The translations under genes and the position numbers were made by a program. Positions 6,621 to 14,497 of a stretch of DNA of 33,742 bases are shown here, piece by piece. A model generated the notes under the pieces. That model saw only the letters and a list, made by a program, of their open reading frames with translations, was not told the origin of the DNA and did no database searches. Each line of letters starts with the position of its first letter. Positions within the stretch are counted from its first letter, which is position 1. This DNA comes from Candidatus Desulfaltia sp. (GTDB taxonomy: Bacteria; Desulfobacterota; Desulfobacteria; Desulfobacterales; ETH-SRB1). The DNA is taken from NCBI GenBank assembly GCA_030656555.1, contig JAUSPN010000061.1, forward strand, positions 1-33,742. Reading direction: 5' to 3'.

Positions 6621-7520
6621 ATGAAGGAGAAAAATATTAAAATTTTAGTAATTGGATCAGAGGGGCAGCTTGGATGGGAGCTTCAAAGACAGGGCCGACT
6701 CTTTGGTTTTGAGATAATCGGCCTTGATCTTCCCCAGGTAGATATAACAAACATAATACAGGTGGAAAATGCTTTGTCCGCTTATCAGCCGGCTCTTATA
6801 GTTAATGCCGCTGCTTACACGAATGTTGACAAGGCGGAATCTGAAGCGGATCTCGCTTTTGCGGTAAACAGGGACGGGCCTGAAAATCTTGCCGTAGCTT
6901 GCGCAAATGCAAAGCTGCCGTTTATTCATATATCTACCGATTATGTCTTTGACGGTCAAAAAAAGAGCCCTTATATTGAGACGGACCAGGTCTCTCCCCT
7001 TGGTGTCTATGGCAAAAGTAAGGAACAGGGGGAAAAAATGGTTCGCCTCCAAACAAAGGAGCATATTATTTTGCGCACCTCATGGCTGTACGGTGTGCAT
7101 GGGAATAATTTTGTAAAAACCATGCTGAGGCTCGGCAGGGAAAAAAAGGCCATAAAGGTTGTGAGTGATCAATACGGCTGTCCAACCAGCGCCGCGGATC
7201 TGGCGGCAACTGTTTTGACAATTGCCGGTCTGACAATAAGCGTCCCAAAAATTATTTGGGGAACTTATCATTATTGCGGGCAGGGTATAACAACATGGCA
7301 TGAGTTTGCGAAAAGAATATTTGAAATTGCCTGCAGGCATGATGCAATGAAAATAGAAAAAATAGAACCCATCAAAACCATTGACTATCCGACTTTGGCG
7401 AAAAGACCTCTTTTCTCTGCCCTTGACTGCTCCCTGATAGAAAAGAGCTTTGGAATCAAACCCAAACCATGGGAGGAGAGCCTGGAGCTTATCATTGATC
7501 GCATCTTTGCTCAGAATTAA
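6621..7520 (+). CDS. rfbD: dTDP-4-dehydrorhamnose reductase
   Basis: A 299-residue short-chain dehydrogenase of the RmlD/RfbD family, which reduces dTDP-4-dehydro-L-rhamnose to dTDP-L-rhamnose with NAD(P)H. It shows the Rossmann motif GSEGQLGWEL near residue 13, VNAAAYTNVDKAE, HISTDYVFDG, the catalytic YGKSKEQGE (Tyr-x3-Lys), RTSWLYG and DQYGCPT. The length is normal. The start follows GGTGAG. It is the first plus-strand gene and is divergent from the kinase. The other rhamnose genes (rfbA, rfbB, rfbC) are not in the window, so this one is detached from its usual operon. Confidence 0.95.
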   Translation: MKEKNIKILVIGSEGQLGWELQRQGRLFGFEIIGLDLPQVDITNIIQVENALSAYQPALIVNAAAYTNVDKAESEADLAFAVNRDGPENLAVACANAKLPFIHISTDYVFDGQKKSPYIETDQVSPLGVYGKSKEQGEKMVRLQTKEHIILRTSWLYGVHGNNFVKTMLRLGREKKAIKVVSDQYGCPTSAADLAATVLTIAGLTISVPKIIWGTYHYCGQGITTWHEFAKRIFEIACRHDAMKIEKIEPIKTIDYPTLAKRPLFSALDCSLIEKSFGIKPKPWEESLELIIDRIFAQN

Positions 7521-7528
7521 AAACTCTT

Positions 7529-7988
7529 ACCACAGAGGCCACCGAGACCACTGAGATTTTTGGGTGCAATACAAAAAAGTGATGAGACATTAAACCGGGC
7601 AATTTTTTTTGAACCGCAAAAGCGAGCGCATTCCCCGCTGCTTGCGGCGGGGTTAGCGAGCGAATCCAAAAATGGCAAACTTCCTTACGGTCGAAGATTC
7701 CCCGCTGCTTGCGGCGGGGAGCTTCAATGTCGAATGTCGAACAGGGAATTATGAATGTCGAAGTGCGGATGTTTCTATTAGATTGTTTTGGAGCAAATAA
7801 TGCCCACAAGTGGAATTCGAATAGATTTTCCTTCCTTCATTATTCGACATTCCCTGTTCGACATTCGACATTCAATCAGTATGTTCAATGGCTAAACTGT
7901 ATTATCTTCATGGTGTCACTTTTCTGTATTGCACCCAGATTTTTTATAAAAAAATGTGTTTCTCTGTGATCTCTGTGTGCTCAGTGGT
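7529..7988. repeat. Nested inverted-repeat region between rfbD and U32 gene
   Basis: The outer arms are 7529-7592 (CCACAGAGGCCACCGAGACC..., then TTTTGGGTGCAATAC) and the reverse complement at 7911-7988 (GTATTGCACCC... CTCTGTGATCTCTGTGTGC). Nested inside are arrays of TGTCGAA at 7724-7762 and the opposing array of TTCGACATT at 7836-7876. Between the outer arm and the left inner array sit two direct copies of TTCCCCGCTGCTTGCGGCGG (7631 and 7698). No ORF inside is convincing. It looks like one empty cassette inserted in another. Confidence 0.8.
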
Positions 7989-7992
7989 GAAA

Positions 7993-9231
7993 ATGACAAA
8001 AATGACAAAAAAAATAAAAAAAAACAAGGTTGAGCTTCTTGCGCCGGCAGGCAATTTTGAAAAGTTTGAAATTGCGATGCATTATGGAGCTGATGCTGTC
8101 TATCTTGCGGGCAAGGATTTCAGTCTCAGGAACATGTCTGAGAATTTTACCTTTGATGAAATTCAAAAAGCCGTGAAGATTGCGCACAGCAGAAAAGTTA
8201 AAATATATGTGGCATGCAACATATACTCCAGAAATTACGAACAGCAGGCGATTAGCGATTATCTTCATAAAATCGGTGCAATCCGTCCTGATGCCGTCAT
8301 AATTTCAGATCCAGGGATATTCCTTGAGGCGCGGCGCATCATGCATCAAGTACCGGTACATCTCAGCACACAGGCAAACACAACAAACTATAAAACCGTT
8401 TTGTTCTGGCGAAATCTTGGCGTGAAAAGGGTAAATGTGGCAAGAGAGCTCTCCTTAAAAGAGATAAAGGAGATCGCCATGAGCGGTTTGGCGGAAGTTG
8501 AGGCTTTTGTGCACGGGGCCATGTGTATTTCCTATTCAGGAAGATGTCTTCTCAGCAGTTTCATGACTAACAGGGACAGCAACCGAGGGCTTTGTTCCCA
8601 CCCGTGCAGATGGAAGTATTCGGTTGTTGAAGAGTTAAGGCCCGGCAAATATATGCCTGTATTTGAGGATGACCGTGGTTCATATATCTTCAACTCAAGA
8701 GATTTGTGTATGATAGAACATATTCCTGAAATGATCGAATCAGGAATAGACTCCTTAAAAATAGAAGGGCGGATGAAAGGGATCAACTACATTGCCTCTG
8801 CCGTAAAGGTGTACAGGGAGGCGATCGATTCATATTATGATGATCCAATGGGTTACAAAGTAAAAGATGAGTGGATAAAAGAGCTTGCCGGCATTAATAA
8901 CCGGGGCTATTGCACAGGCTTTTATTTTGGCGATCCGGAACAGGCATCTCCGAATTATCAAAATCTCAACCTGTCAAACGGACGCCTGTTTCTCGGCAAG
9001 GTATGTGAAAGCAATGGCGGCAGCAGCGTGAACATTGAGGTGCGGAATAAATTTTACAAAGGTGATAATATCGAAATTTTAAGCAAATCAGGGCCGGTTA
9101 AACAGGATAAGATAAATGATATCTTTGATAAAAACAGCCTGCCTTTATCACACGCTCAGCCCGGAAGCAGCGTAACCATCAACATCACCACCAAATGCCT
9201 TCCAAACGATCTGATAAGAAAATTGGAATAA
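7993..9231 (+). CDS. Peptidase U32 family protein (TrhP/YegQ-like)
   Basis: A 412-residue protein from the ATG at 7993. It begins with ELLAPAGNFEKFEIAMHYGA and contains the family signature EAFVHGAMCISYSGRC followed by the cysteine cluster NRGLCSHPCRWKY, then LKIEGRMKG. U32 proteins of this class (TrhP/YegQ) support tRNA 5-hydroxyuridine synthesis, while relatives act in 23S rRNA hydroxylation or as collagenase-like peptidases. The length and the C-terminal barrel region fit the TrhP type. The frame is open upstream to 7888, but that part is a translated short-repeat array and not real protein. Of the two close ATGs (7993, 8002) neither has a strong ribosome site. Confidence 0.88.
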   Translation: MTKMTKKIKKNKVELLAPAGNFEKFEIAMHYGADAVYLAGKDFSLRNMSENFTFDEIQKAVKIAHSRKVKIYVACNIYSRNYEQQAISDYLHKIGAIRPDAVIISDPGIFLEARRIMHQVPVHLSTQANTTNYKTVLFWRNLGVKRVNVARELSLKEIKEIAMSGLAEVEAFVHGAMCISYSGRCLLSSFMTNRDSNRGLCSHPCRWKYSVVEELRPGKYMPVFEDDRGSYIFNSRDLCMIEHIPEMIESGIDSLKIEGRMKGINYIASAVKVYREAIDSYYDDPMGYKVKDEWIKELAGINNRGYCTGFYFGDPEQASPNYQNLNLSNGRLFLGKVCESNGGSSVNIEVRNKFYKGDNIEILSKSGPVKQDKINDIFDKNSLPLSHAQPGSSVTINITTKCLPNDLIRKLE

Positions 9232-9279
9232 GGAGACCGTAATTATTCAGGGGGTATATTGCTAACTCAAAGAATTTAT

Positions 9280-9426
9280 TCACCGCAAAGCCGCAAAGAA
9301 TGCAAAGAGAATTTTATTTTTCTGTTTACCGTTGAGAGGACGGTAAACAGAAACCCTCAGAAGCTTCGCTTCAGATGAAACCCTCTGCGTGTTCTGCGCC
9401 TCTAATGAGCGGAGCGAATGGGCGGT
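9280..9426. repeat. Inverted 9-bp repeat arrays (CACCGCAAAGCC type), empty cassette
   Basis: The left arm CACCGCAAAGCCGCAAAGAA (from 9281) has a degenerate inverse at 9383-9426 (CTCTGCGTGTTCTGCGCCTC ... GGGCGGT), interrupted by a short insert. In the centre CTGTTTACCGT and ACGGTAAACAG form a perfect hairpin at about 9323-9351. No gene. It fills the gap between the U32 gene and the penicillin-binding protein. Confidence 0.7.
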
Positions 9427-9460
9427 AATATAATATCCTCTGAATAGATACAGGAGACCT

Positions 9461-11467
9461 TTGGAAACGAAAAACAGAAAAAAAGTCTTTATCTTTTTAT
9501 TTATACTGATTGCAGGGGTTGTATTCGGAGGTATTGCAGGGGCGATTTTCGCAGTAACCAGCGATTTTCCCCAGATACGAGCCCTTGAAACATACAGGCC
9601 ACCCGCTGTAACGCGTATATATTCAGCTGATAAAAAGGTTCTTGCAGAACTTTTTGTTGAAAAAAGGGATCCTGTGCTGCTGAAAGATATTCCCTGTTTC
9701 CTTAAAGAGGCCATAGTTGTAACGGAAGACAGGAGCTTTTACAAACACAGCGGTGTTGATCTAAAAGGAATCCTGAGGGCGGCAACAAAGGATATTCTGG
9801 CCGGAGAGTTTGTTGAAGGGGCCAGCACAATCACCCAGCAGCTTGCTAAAACACTTTTTTTAACGTCAAAAAAGACCCTTTTGCGGAAAATCAAGGAAGC
9901 TGTTTTGGCCTTTCAGCTTGAGCGACGCTATACAAAGGATGAAATACTTCAGATGTATTTAAATCAGGTATACTTTGGAAGCGGAGCATACGGCGTGGAA
10001 TCTGCCGCAAGAATATTTTTTGGAAAGCCCGCAAAAGATCTGAGTTTATCCGAATGTGCGTTGATAGCCGCCATGCCCAAGGCTCCTTCGAGGTATTCCC
10101 CTTTAATTAATAAGGAGCTTGCATTAAAACGCAGAAACATCGTTCTTAAACAGATGAAGGATACAGGGATAATTACCGCATCAGCCTGTGACGAAGCTCT
10201 AAAAGAACCGGTTGTTGCCGGGGAACAAAGCAAAAAAGAATCAGGGGCAGGTTACTTTGTTGAGTATGTTAAAGGTTTTCTCGAAGAGGTTATTGGCTCG
10301 GCAAGACTCTATAAAGGCGGGCTCACAGTTTATACAACCCTTTCTTTTAAGCTTCAGAAGGCGGCTGAAGACGCAGTCGCAAACGGTTTAATTGCTCTTG
10401 AAGCAAGGATGAAAAGCCGCGGGGTAAAAGATCCTTATCCTCAGGGGGCTCTTATAGCACTGGATGTGCGGACTGGAGGCATTCTTGCAATGGTCGGCGG
10501 CAGGGACTTTTCTAAAAGCCCTTTTAACAGGGCTGTAAGCGCCGGAAGACAGTCCGGATCGGCGTTTAAACCTGTTGTTTATGCTTATGCAATTGAGCAG
10601 GGCTTTCCGCAAAACATGATGATGCTCGATGCTCCTATAGCCTTTAAAGGGGCAAAAAACGGAAAAGACTGGACTCCTGAAAACTTTTCCGGAAAATATA
10701 TGGGAGAAATAACCTTAAGAACAGCTCTTGCTGTTTCAGAAAACATACCCGCGGTCAGACTCATAGAGATGCTGGGCTCTGATTCCGTGGCGCGTTTTAG
10801 CCGCAATCTCGGCATTGAATCTCCACTTTCCACGGATCTGTCCCTGGCTCTTGGCACATCGGAAACAACCCTTATCGAGTTGACTTCCGCCTATGCTGTT
10901 TTCCCGAACAGCGGAGAAAGAATAGAGCCGTTTGGCGCAACTGAAGTGCATGACGGCAACGGACGGATAGTCTGGCAGGTAAAACCTCAAAAAAGAGCGG
11001 TCATGTCACGTGCCGGCGCAGCCATAATGACGGATATGCTGAGTACTGTTATTCAGGAGGGCACGGGAAGGAAAGCACGTGTTATCGAACGTCCTGTCGC
11101 TGGGAAAACAGGCACTACAAATCAGTACAAAGACGCTCTTTTTATCGGCTTTTCTCCCTCAATTGCAACAGGGGTGTGGGTGGGCAGGGATGTAAATAAA
11201 ACTCTTGGAGATCTGGAAACAGGATCCATGGCAGCTCTTCCGATATGGATTGAGTTCATGACACAGTCTCTTGCAGACAGCCCTTTTCAATATTTTGATA
11301 TTCCGGATGATGTAATAAAGGTGCGCATCGATCCTGTAACCGGCCTGCGCGCATCCGATAATTCGACACACACGGCAACAGCCCTTTTTAAAAAAGGAAC
11401 AGAGCCAACTCAATCCAAAATACCTTTTTTCAACATTCAAAACTCAAAATTAATTCCTGCTCCCTGA
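9461..11467 (+). CDS. mrcA: Class A penicillin-binding protein (PBP1A-type)
   Basis: A 668-residue bifunctional peptidoglycan synthase. A single N-terminal membrane anchor (VFIFLFILIAGVVFGGIAGA, ~9-28) leads to a GT51 glycosyltransferase domain with EDRSFYKHSGVD, GASTITQQLAK and RKIKEAVLAFQLE. The transpeptidase domain has SAFK (active Ser367, Lys370), the SEN motif in AVSENIPAVRL, and KTGTTN. It polymerises lipid II and cross-links the peptides on the periplasmic side. The start is TTG at 9461, preceded by CAGGAG; I see no better ATG upstream. It is shorter than E. coli PBP1A (about 850 residues), lacking some C-terminal and inter-domain additions. mrcA is used as the family-level symbol. 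Confidence 0.93.
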   Translation: METKNRKKVFIFLFILIAGVVFGGIAGAIFAVTSDFPQIRALETYRPPAVTRIYSADKKVLAELFVEKRDPVLLKDIPCFLKEAIVVTEDRSFYKHSGVDLKGILRAATKDILAGEFVEGASTITQQLAKTLFLTSKKTLLRKIKEAVLAFQLERRYTKDEILQMYLNQVYFGSGAYGVESAARIFFGKPAKDLSLSECALIAAMPKAPSRYSPLINKELALKRRNIVLKQMKDTGIITASACDEALKEPVVAGEQSKKESGAGYFVEYVKGFLEEVIGSARLYKGGLTVYTTLSFKLQKAAEDAVANGLIALEARMKSRGVKDPYPQGALIALDVRTGGILAMVGGRDFSKSPFNRAVSAGRQSGSAFKPVVYAYAIEQGFPQNMMMLDAPIAFKGAKNGKDWTPENFSGKYMGEITLRTALAVSENIPAVRLIEMLGSDSVARFSRNLGIESPLSTDLSLALGTSETTLIELTSAYAVFPNSGERIEPFGATEVHDGNGRIVWQVKPQKRAVMSRAGAAIMTDMLSTVIQEGTGRKARVIERPVAGKTGTTNQYKDALFIGFSPSIATGVWVGRDVNKTLGDLETGSMAALPIWIEFMTQSLADSPFQYFDIPDDVIKVRIDPVTGLRASDNSTHTATALFKKGTEPTQSKIPFFNIQNSKLIPAP

Positions 11468-11533
11468 TCCTTAATTCTAACTTATTGATCTTGACTTTAA
11501 ATCATAAATTATAATAAAAATTACAAGCAAAGT

Positions 11534-11669
11534 TGATGAACTCGTAAAAAGTCGGATTCATCGAATGTGTCATTTCGACCACGGGGAGAAATCTTATCTT
11601 TTCAATAGGTTGCAGAATAAAGATTTCTCGTTTCACTCGAAATGACAGGCTAAAGGGACTTTTTACGAG
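11534..11669. repeat. Palindromic MITE-like repeat, copy 2
   Basis: Near-identical to 6442-6568, with the same 13-bp termini (CTCGTAAAAAGTC at 11541-11553, GACTTTTTACGAG at 11657-11669) and internal inverted repeats. The main difference is a ~9-bp insertion at the hairpin tip (GGTTGCAGAATAA). It sits in the 3' gap after the penicillin-binding protein gene and could act as a bidirectional hairpin. Confidence 0.85.
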
Positions 11670-11716
11670 CTTGTCAAAGTTGAGGTATCTTGTCAATTTT
11701 ATATAAAAAAATGGAG

Positions 11717-11860
11717 CGAGACCTTTGAAAAATGCTCAATTTTGTTCAATTTCAAGGAAGGCGAAAACTTTAACCGCAGGAATACATTGAGTATTTTGAG
11801 GATTAAAATTTGAGCCTGACGCCGCAATTGGGCAAAAGGGGGCGTTTTGCAATGGTCTCG
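11717..11860. repeat. Non-coding element with GAGACC/GGTCTC ends
   Basis: CGAGACCTTTG at the left and CAATGGTCTCG at the right are inverted ends about 140 bp apart. Part of the left end (GAGCATTTTTCAAAGGTCTC in reverse) recurs near 25395-25412 before another gene, so this is a dispersed repeat. No ORF is present. It may be a MITE. Confidence 0.5.
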
Positions 11861-11880
11861 GAGCGTAGCGACTCATTAAC

Positions 11881-11937
11881 TTTAGCTCACTTTAGGCACT
11901 TTAGCTCACTTTAGGCACTTTAGTTCACTTTAGGCAC
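11881..11937. repeat. Three tandem 19-bp repeats
   Basis: TTTAGCTCACTTTAGGCAC is repeated three times head to tail (11881, 11900, 11919), the third with one change (GTTCAC). A degenerate fourth (TCGTAACTTTAGTCAC) follows. Non-coding. Confidence 0.85.
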
Positions 11938-11959
11938 TCGTAACTTTAGTCACTTAAAT

Positions 11960-11994
11960 AACCGTGAACTGTGAACCGTGAACTGTGAACCGTG
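11960..11994. repeat. Orphan array of 7-bp GTGAAC[CT] repeats
   Basis: Five 7-bp units (AACCGTG, AACTGTG, AACCGTG, AACTGTG, AACCGTG) lie just upstream of the secreted helix-hairpin-helix gene. They are the same repeat as the arms of the four-helix-bundle cassettes at 4.1 and 14.0 kb, but there is no ORF and no opposing arm. Probably a solo remnant. Confidence 0.75.
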
Positions 11995-12035
11995 TTTTTT
12001 TCTTAACACCTAACACCCCAATTACAGGAGTTATT

Positions 12036-12563
12036 ATGAAGCGAAATCACTGCATCTTACTGTTCAGTTTTTTTATTTTATTTTTGTTTGGCGAAAGTTT
12101 CGCCATTTGTCAGGGATGGACAGATCTCACTATACGCCTTCTTTCTGACTCAAGCTTTGCAGTTGTTGAAGCAAAGGCCGGTGAGAAAATCAGGCATTGC
12201 CCACATCATGATTCAAACGGCAAGCTCGATGAGGAACAACTGATATATGTGCTGGGGACCCTTGACCGTGAGACATGGCTTGATCCTGAAAATGAAGAGG
12301 TTGCCGAAAAGCATTTGGAAAATCACTACGATAAATTTATTGCAAAGGTGATGGAAAAAGGGTTGCAGGGCACTGTAAACATCAACAGGGCAAGCCTTAC
12401 AGACCTGGTAACTCTCCCTGATGTAGGACCTGTATTGGCTGTGAAGATTGTGGAATACAGAAATATGTACGGCCTGTTTGAAAAAATCGAGGATATCAGG
12501 AAAGTGCAGGGGATCGGCTCAAGTACATTTAATGCCATTAAACATTATATTACAGTTAATTAG
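12036..12563 (+). CDS. Secreted helix-hairpin-helix protein (ComEA-like)
   Basis: A 175-residue protein from the ATG at 12036, which follows ACAGGAG; an upstream frame to 11985 reads through repeat DNA and is rejected. A signal peptide (KRNHCILLFSFFILFLFGES, ~2-21) precedes a domain of ~80 residues with a possible metal-binding-like cluster CPHHD and no recognised name. The C-terminal ~65 residues are a helix-hairpin-helix pair (NINRASLTDLVTLPDVGPVL, then KVQGIGSSTFNAI) as in ComEA DNA-binding proteins. The export signal plus HhH suggests DNA binding outside the cytoplasm, but no competence genes are nearby. A second ComEA-like gene is at 20236-20517. Confidence 0.8.
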   Translation: MKRNHCILLFSFFILFLFGESFAICQGWTDLTIRLLSDSSFAVVEAKAGEKIRHCPHHDSNGKLDEEQLIYVLGTLDRETWLDPENEEVAEKHLENHYDKFIAKVMEKGLQGTVNINRASLTDLVTLPDVGPVLAVKIVEYRNMYGLFEKIEDIRKVQGIGSSTFNAIKHYITVN

Positions 12564-12579
12564 GTCCTCTGTTTTTTTA

Positions 12580-12800
12580 TTCACCGCAGAGCCGCAGAGG
12601 ACGCAAAGGGAAGATAGCTTTTTCTTTCATAACCTTTTAAAACATGCTAACTGACTGAATGTCCCTTGTGTGGCATAGTAAGAATAGTGAACGAATTAGA
12701 CGAGTAATCCAATTTTCAGATAACTCTTATTGTTTTCCGTCCTCTCAACGGAAAACAATAAAAAACTTAATCTCAGCGTTCTCTGCGGCTCTGCGGTGAA
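12580..12800. repeat. Inverted 9-bp arrays (GCCGCAGAG), empty cassette
   Basis: The left arm TTCACCGCAGAGCCGCAGAG (12580-12611) and the right arm (12769-12800, reading CTCTGCGGCTCTGCGGTGAA) are nearly perfect inverse copies. Between them ~155 bp contain a hairpin GTTTTCCGT/ACGGAAAAC at about 12731-12755 but no ORF. The right arm ends 25 bp before the gmd start, so any gmd leader lies in or next to it. Confidence 0.85.
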
Positions 12801-12825
12801 CTATTAGTCTTATCATTGAGGAAAA

Positions 12826-13980
12826 ATGAAAAAAGCATTAATTACTGGAATTACCGGTCAGGACGGCGCTTATCTTGCGGAATTGCTTTTAAGCAAGGGA
12901 TACGAGGTTCATGGAATAAAACGGCGTTCTTCTATTTTTAATACTCAAAGGATAGATCATCTTTACCAGGATCCTCATGAAAAAGGCCGTAGATTTATCC
13001 TTCACTATGGCGATCTTACCGACGCCGGCAACCTTATCCGCATCATCCAGGAAGTCCGGCCAGATGAAATCTATAATCTGGGCGCGCAGAGTCATGTCCA
13101 GGTTTCCTTTGAAACCCCTGAATATACCGCAAACACAGACGCTCTTGGGGCATTGCGCATTCTGGAAGCCATTCGGATGCTCAAGCTTGAGAAAAAAGCC
13201 AGATTCTACCAGGCATCCACATCCGAACTTTACGGCAAGGTTCAGGAAATTCCGCAAACCGAGCTTACCCCTTTTTATCCCCGCTCTCCTTACGCCTGCG
13301 CCAAGCTCTATGCTTTCTGGTGCACGGTGAACTACAGGGAGGCTTACGGCATTTATGCCTGCAACGGCATCCTCTTTAATCACGAATCGCCTGTACGGGG
13401 AGAAACCTTTGTAACACGCAAGATAACCAGAGCTGTTGCGCGCACAGCCCTTGGCCTTAATGATTGCCTGTATCTTGGGAATCTTGATGCAAAGCGCGAT
13501 TGGGGACATGCTAAAGATTTTGTTCGAGTTCAATGGCTTATGTTGCAGCAGGATGAACCAGAGGATTTTGTTATTGCAACAGGAGAGCAGCATACGGTAA
13601 GAGAGTTCTGTGAAATGGCCTTCGTGAAAATCGGCATTAAACTTGTATGGAGCGGTCAGGGGGTTGATGAAAAAGGCATCCTGGCTGAAATAGTTCCTTC
13701 GCAGAGCATGGAAAAATATAAGGCATACAGCAAGCTCCAAAAACTGAAAAAGGGACAGATTGTGGTTTCAATTGATCCACGCTACTTTCGTCCTACTGAG
13801 GTTGAAGCACTGCTTGGAGATCCATCAAAGGCGCGTGAAAAACTCGGTTGGAAGCCAGAAATTTCTTTTGAAGAAATGATTCATGAAATGGTTGAACACG
13901 ATCTTGACGAAGCAGCGCGGGAAGCCATCTGCCATAAAAACGGTTTTCCATTCCCGTCAAGTTGCGAAGCAAATATGTAA
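12826..13980 (+). CDS. gmd: GDP-mannose 4,6-dehydratase
   Basis: A 384-residue extended short-chain dehydrogenase that converts GDP-D-mannose to GDP-4-dehydro-6-deoxy-D-mannose, the first step to GDP-L-fucose. It shows [19 protein letters not shown] (NAD(P) motif), [47 protein letters not shown], the catalytic PYACAKLYA (Tyr-x3-Lys) and [28 protein letters not shown] lies just before the ATG. The next step enzyme is encoded downstream at 14490-15515; a four-helix-bundle cassette now separates the two. Confidence 0.97.
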   Translation: MKKALITGITGQDGAYLAELLLSKGYEVHGIKRRSSIFNTQRIDHLYQDPHEKGRRFILHYGDLTDAGNLIRIIQEVRPDEIYNLGAQSHVQVSFETPEYTANTDALGALRILEAIRMLKLEKKARFYQASTSELYGKVQEIPQTELTPFYPRSPYACAKLYAFWCTVNYREAYGIYACNGILFNHESPVRGETFVTRKITRAVARTALGLNDCLYLGNLDAKRDWGHAKDFVRVQWLMLQQDEPEDFVIATGEQHTVREFCEMAFVKIGIKLVWSGQGVDEKGILAEIVPSQSMEKYKAYSKLQKLKKGQIVVSIDPRYFRPTEVEALLGDPSKAREKLGWKPEISFEEMIHEMVEHDLDEAAREAICHKNGFPFPSSCEANM

Positions 13981-13986
13981 TTTGAT

Positions 13987-14497
13987 GGTTCAACGGTTCA
14001 CGGTTCACGGGTTCAAGGTTGGAGAGCGATGAAAATTGAACGTTTTGAAGATATTGAGGCTTGGCAGCTGGCACGTGAATTAGCTCGAAAAGTGTACCGT
14101 TTAACAAAGAAACCGAGATTTGCGAAGGACTACGGGTTGAAGAGACAGATACAGGATGCAGCCGGATCATCGATGCATAATATCGCCGAAGGTTTCGATT
14201 CCGAGACGAATGCGGAGTTCATAAGGTTTTTACGATACGCTAAGCGGTCTTGCACAGAAGTTCAGAGCGAACTCTATCTCGCTTTGGATGAAGGGTACAT
14301 ATTGCCCGATGAATTTAAAGATGTTTACGAACATGCCAGACGAACGCGTACTACTGTTCGTGCATTTATCAACTATCTCAAAAAATATGAAAAGAATAAG
14401 TCAACCAACCCTGAACCATTGAACCATTGAACCATTGAACCATTGAACCATTGAACCATTGAACCATTGAACCTTGAACCATTGAACCATTGAACCC
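13987..14497 (+). mobile_element. Four-helix-bundle cassette 2 with inverted GGTTCA arrays
   Basis: The left array (13987-14020) repeats GGTTCAACGGTTCACGGTTC; the right array (14412-14497) is about ten 7-8 bp TGAACCAT units. The arms are inverse in sense. The ORF starts 9 bp after the left array and ends in the right one. The right array also supplies the TTG that opens the next gene. The cassette separates gmd from the fucose synthase gene, normally close partners, which argues that it is an insertion. Confidence 0.65.
14029..14430 (+). CDS. Four-helix bundle protein (S23 / 23S intervening-sequence type), copy 2
   Basis: A 133-residue paralogue of the protein at 4108-4500. The first 28 residues are identical and ~90% match over 122, with the same LKRQIQDAAGSSMHNIAEGF core. 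The ribosome site GGAG is the last part of the left array. The C-terminus (NPEPLNH-stop) is translated from the right array, so the two copies differ only in how far each reads into repeat DNA. The function is unknown. High identity in two unrelated operons points to recent duplication or transfer within the genome. Confidence 0.9.
   Translation: MKIERFEDIEAWQLARELARKVYRLTKKPRFAKDYGLKRQIQDAAGSSMHNIAEGFDSETNAEFIRFLRYAKRSCTEVQSELYLALDEGYILPDEFKDVYEHARRTRTTVRAFINYLKKYEKNKSTNPEPLNH

Noticed and set aside
7492-7809. ORFs in the rfbD-U32 gap on both strands
   Set aside because: They consist of translated repeat arrays; no homology or ribosome sites.
12889-13740. Long minus-strand ORF (283 codons)
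   Set aside because: It lies fully antisense to gmd, whose motifs are complete, and its translation has no recognisable family.
4108-14430. Diversity-generating retroelement suggested by Avd-like four-helix proteins
   Set aside because: No reverse transcriptase, no template/variable repeat pair and no target gene with a C-type lectin-like end are present.
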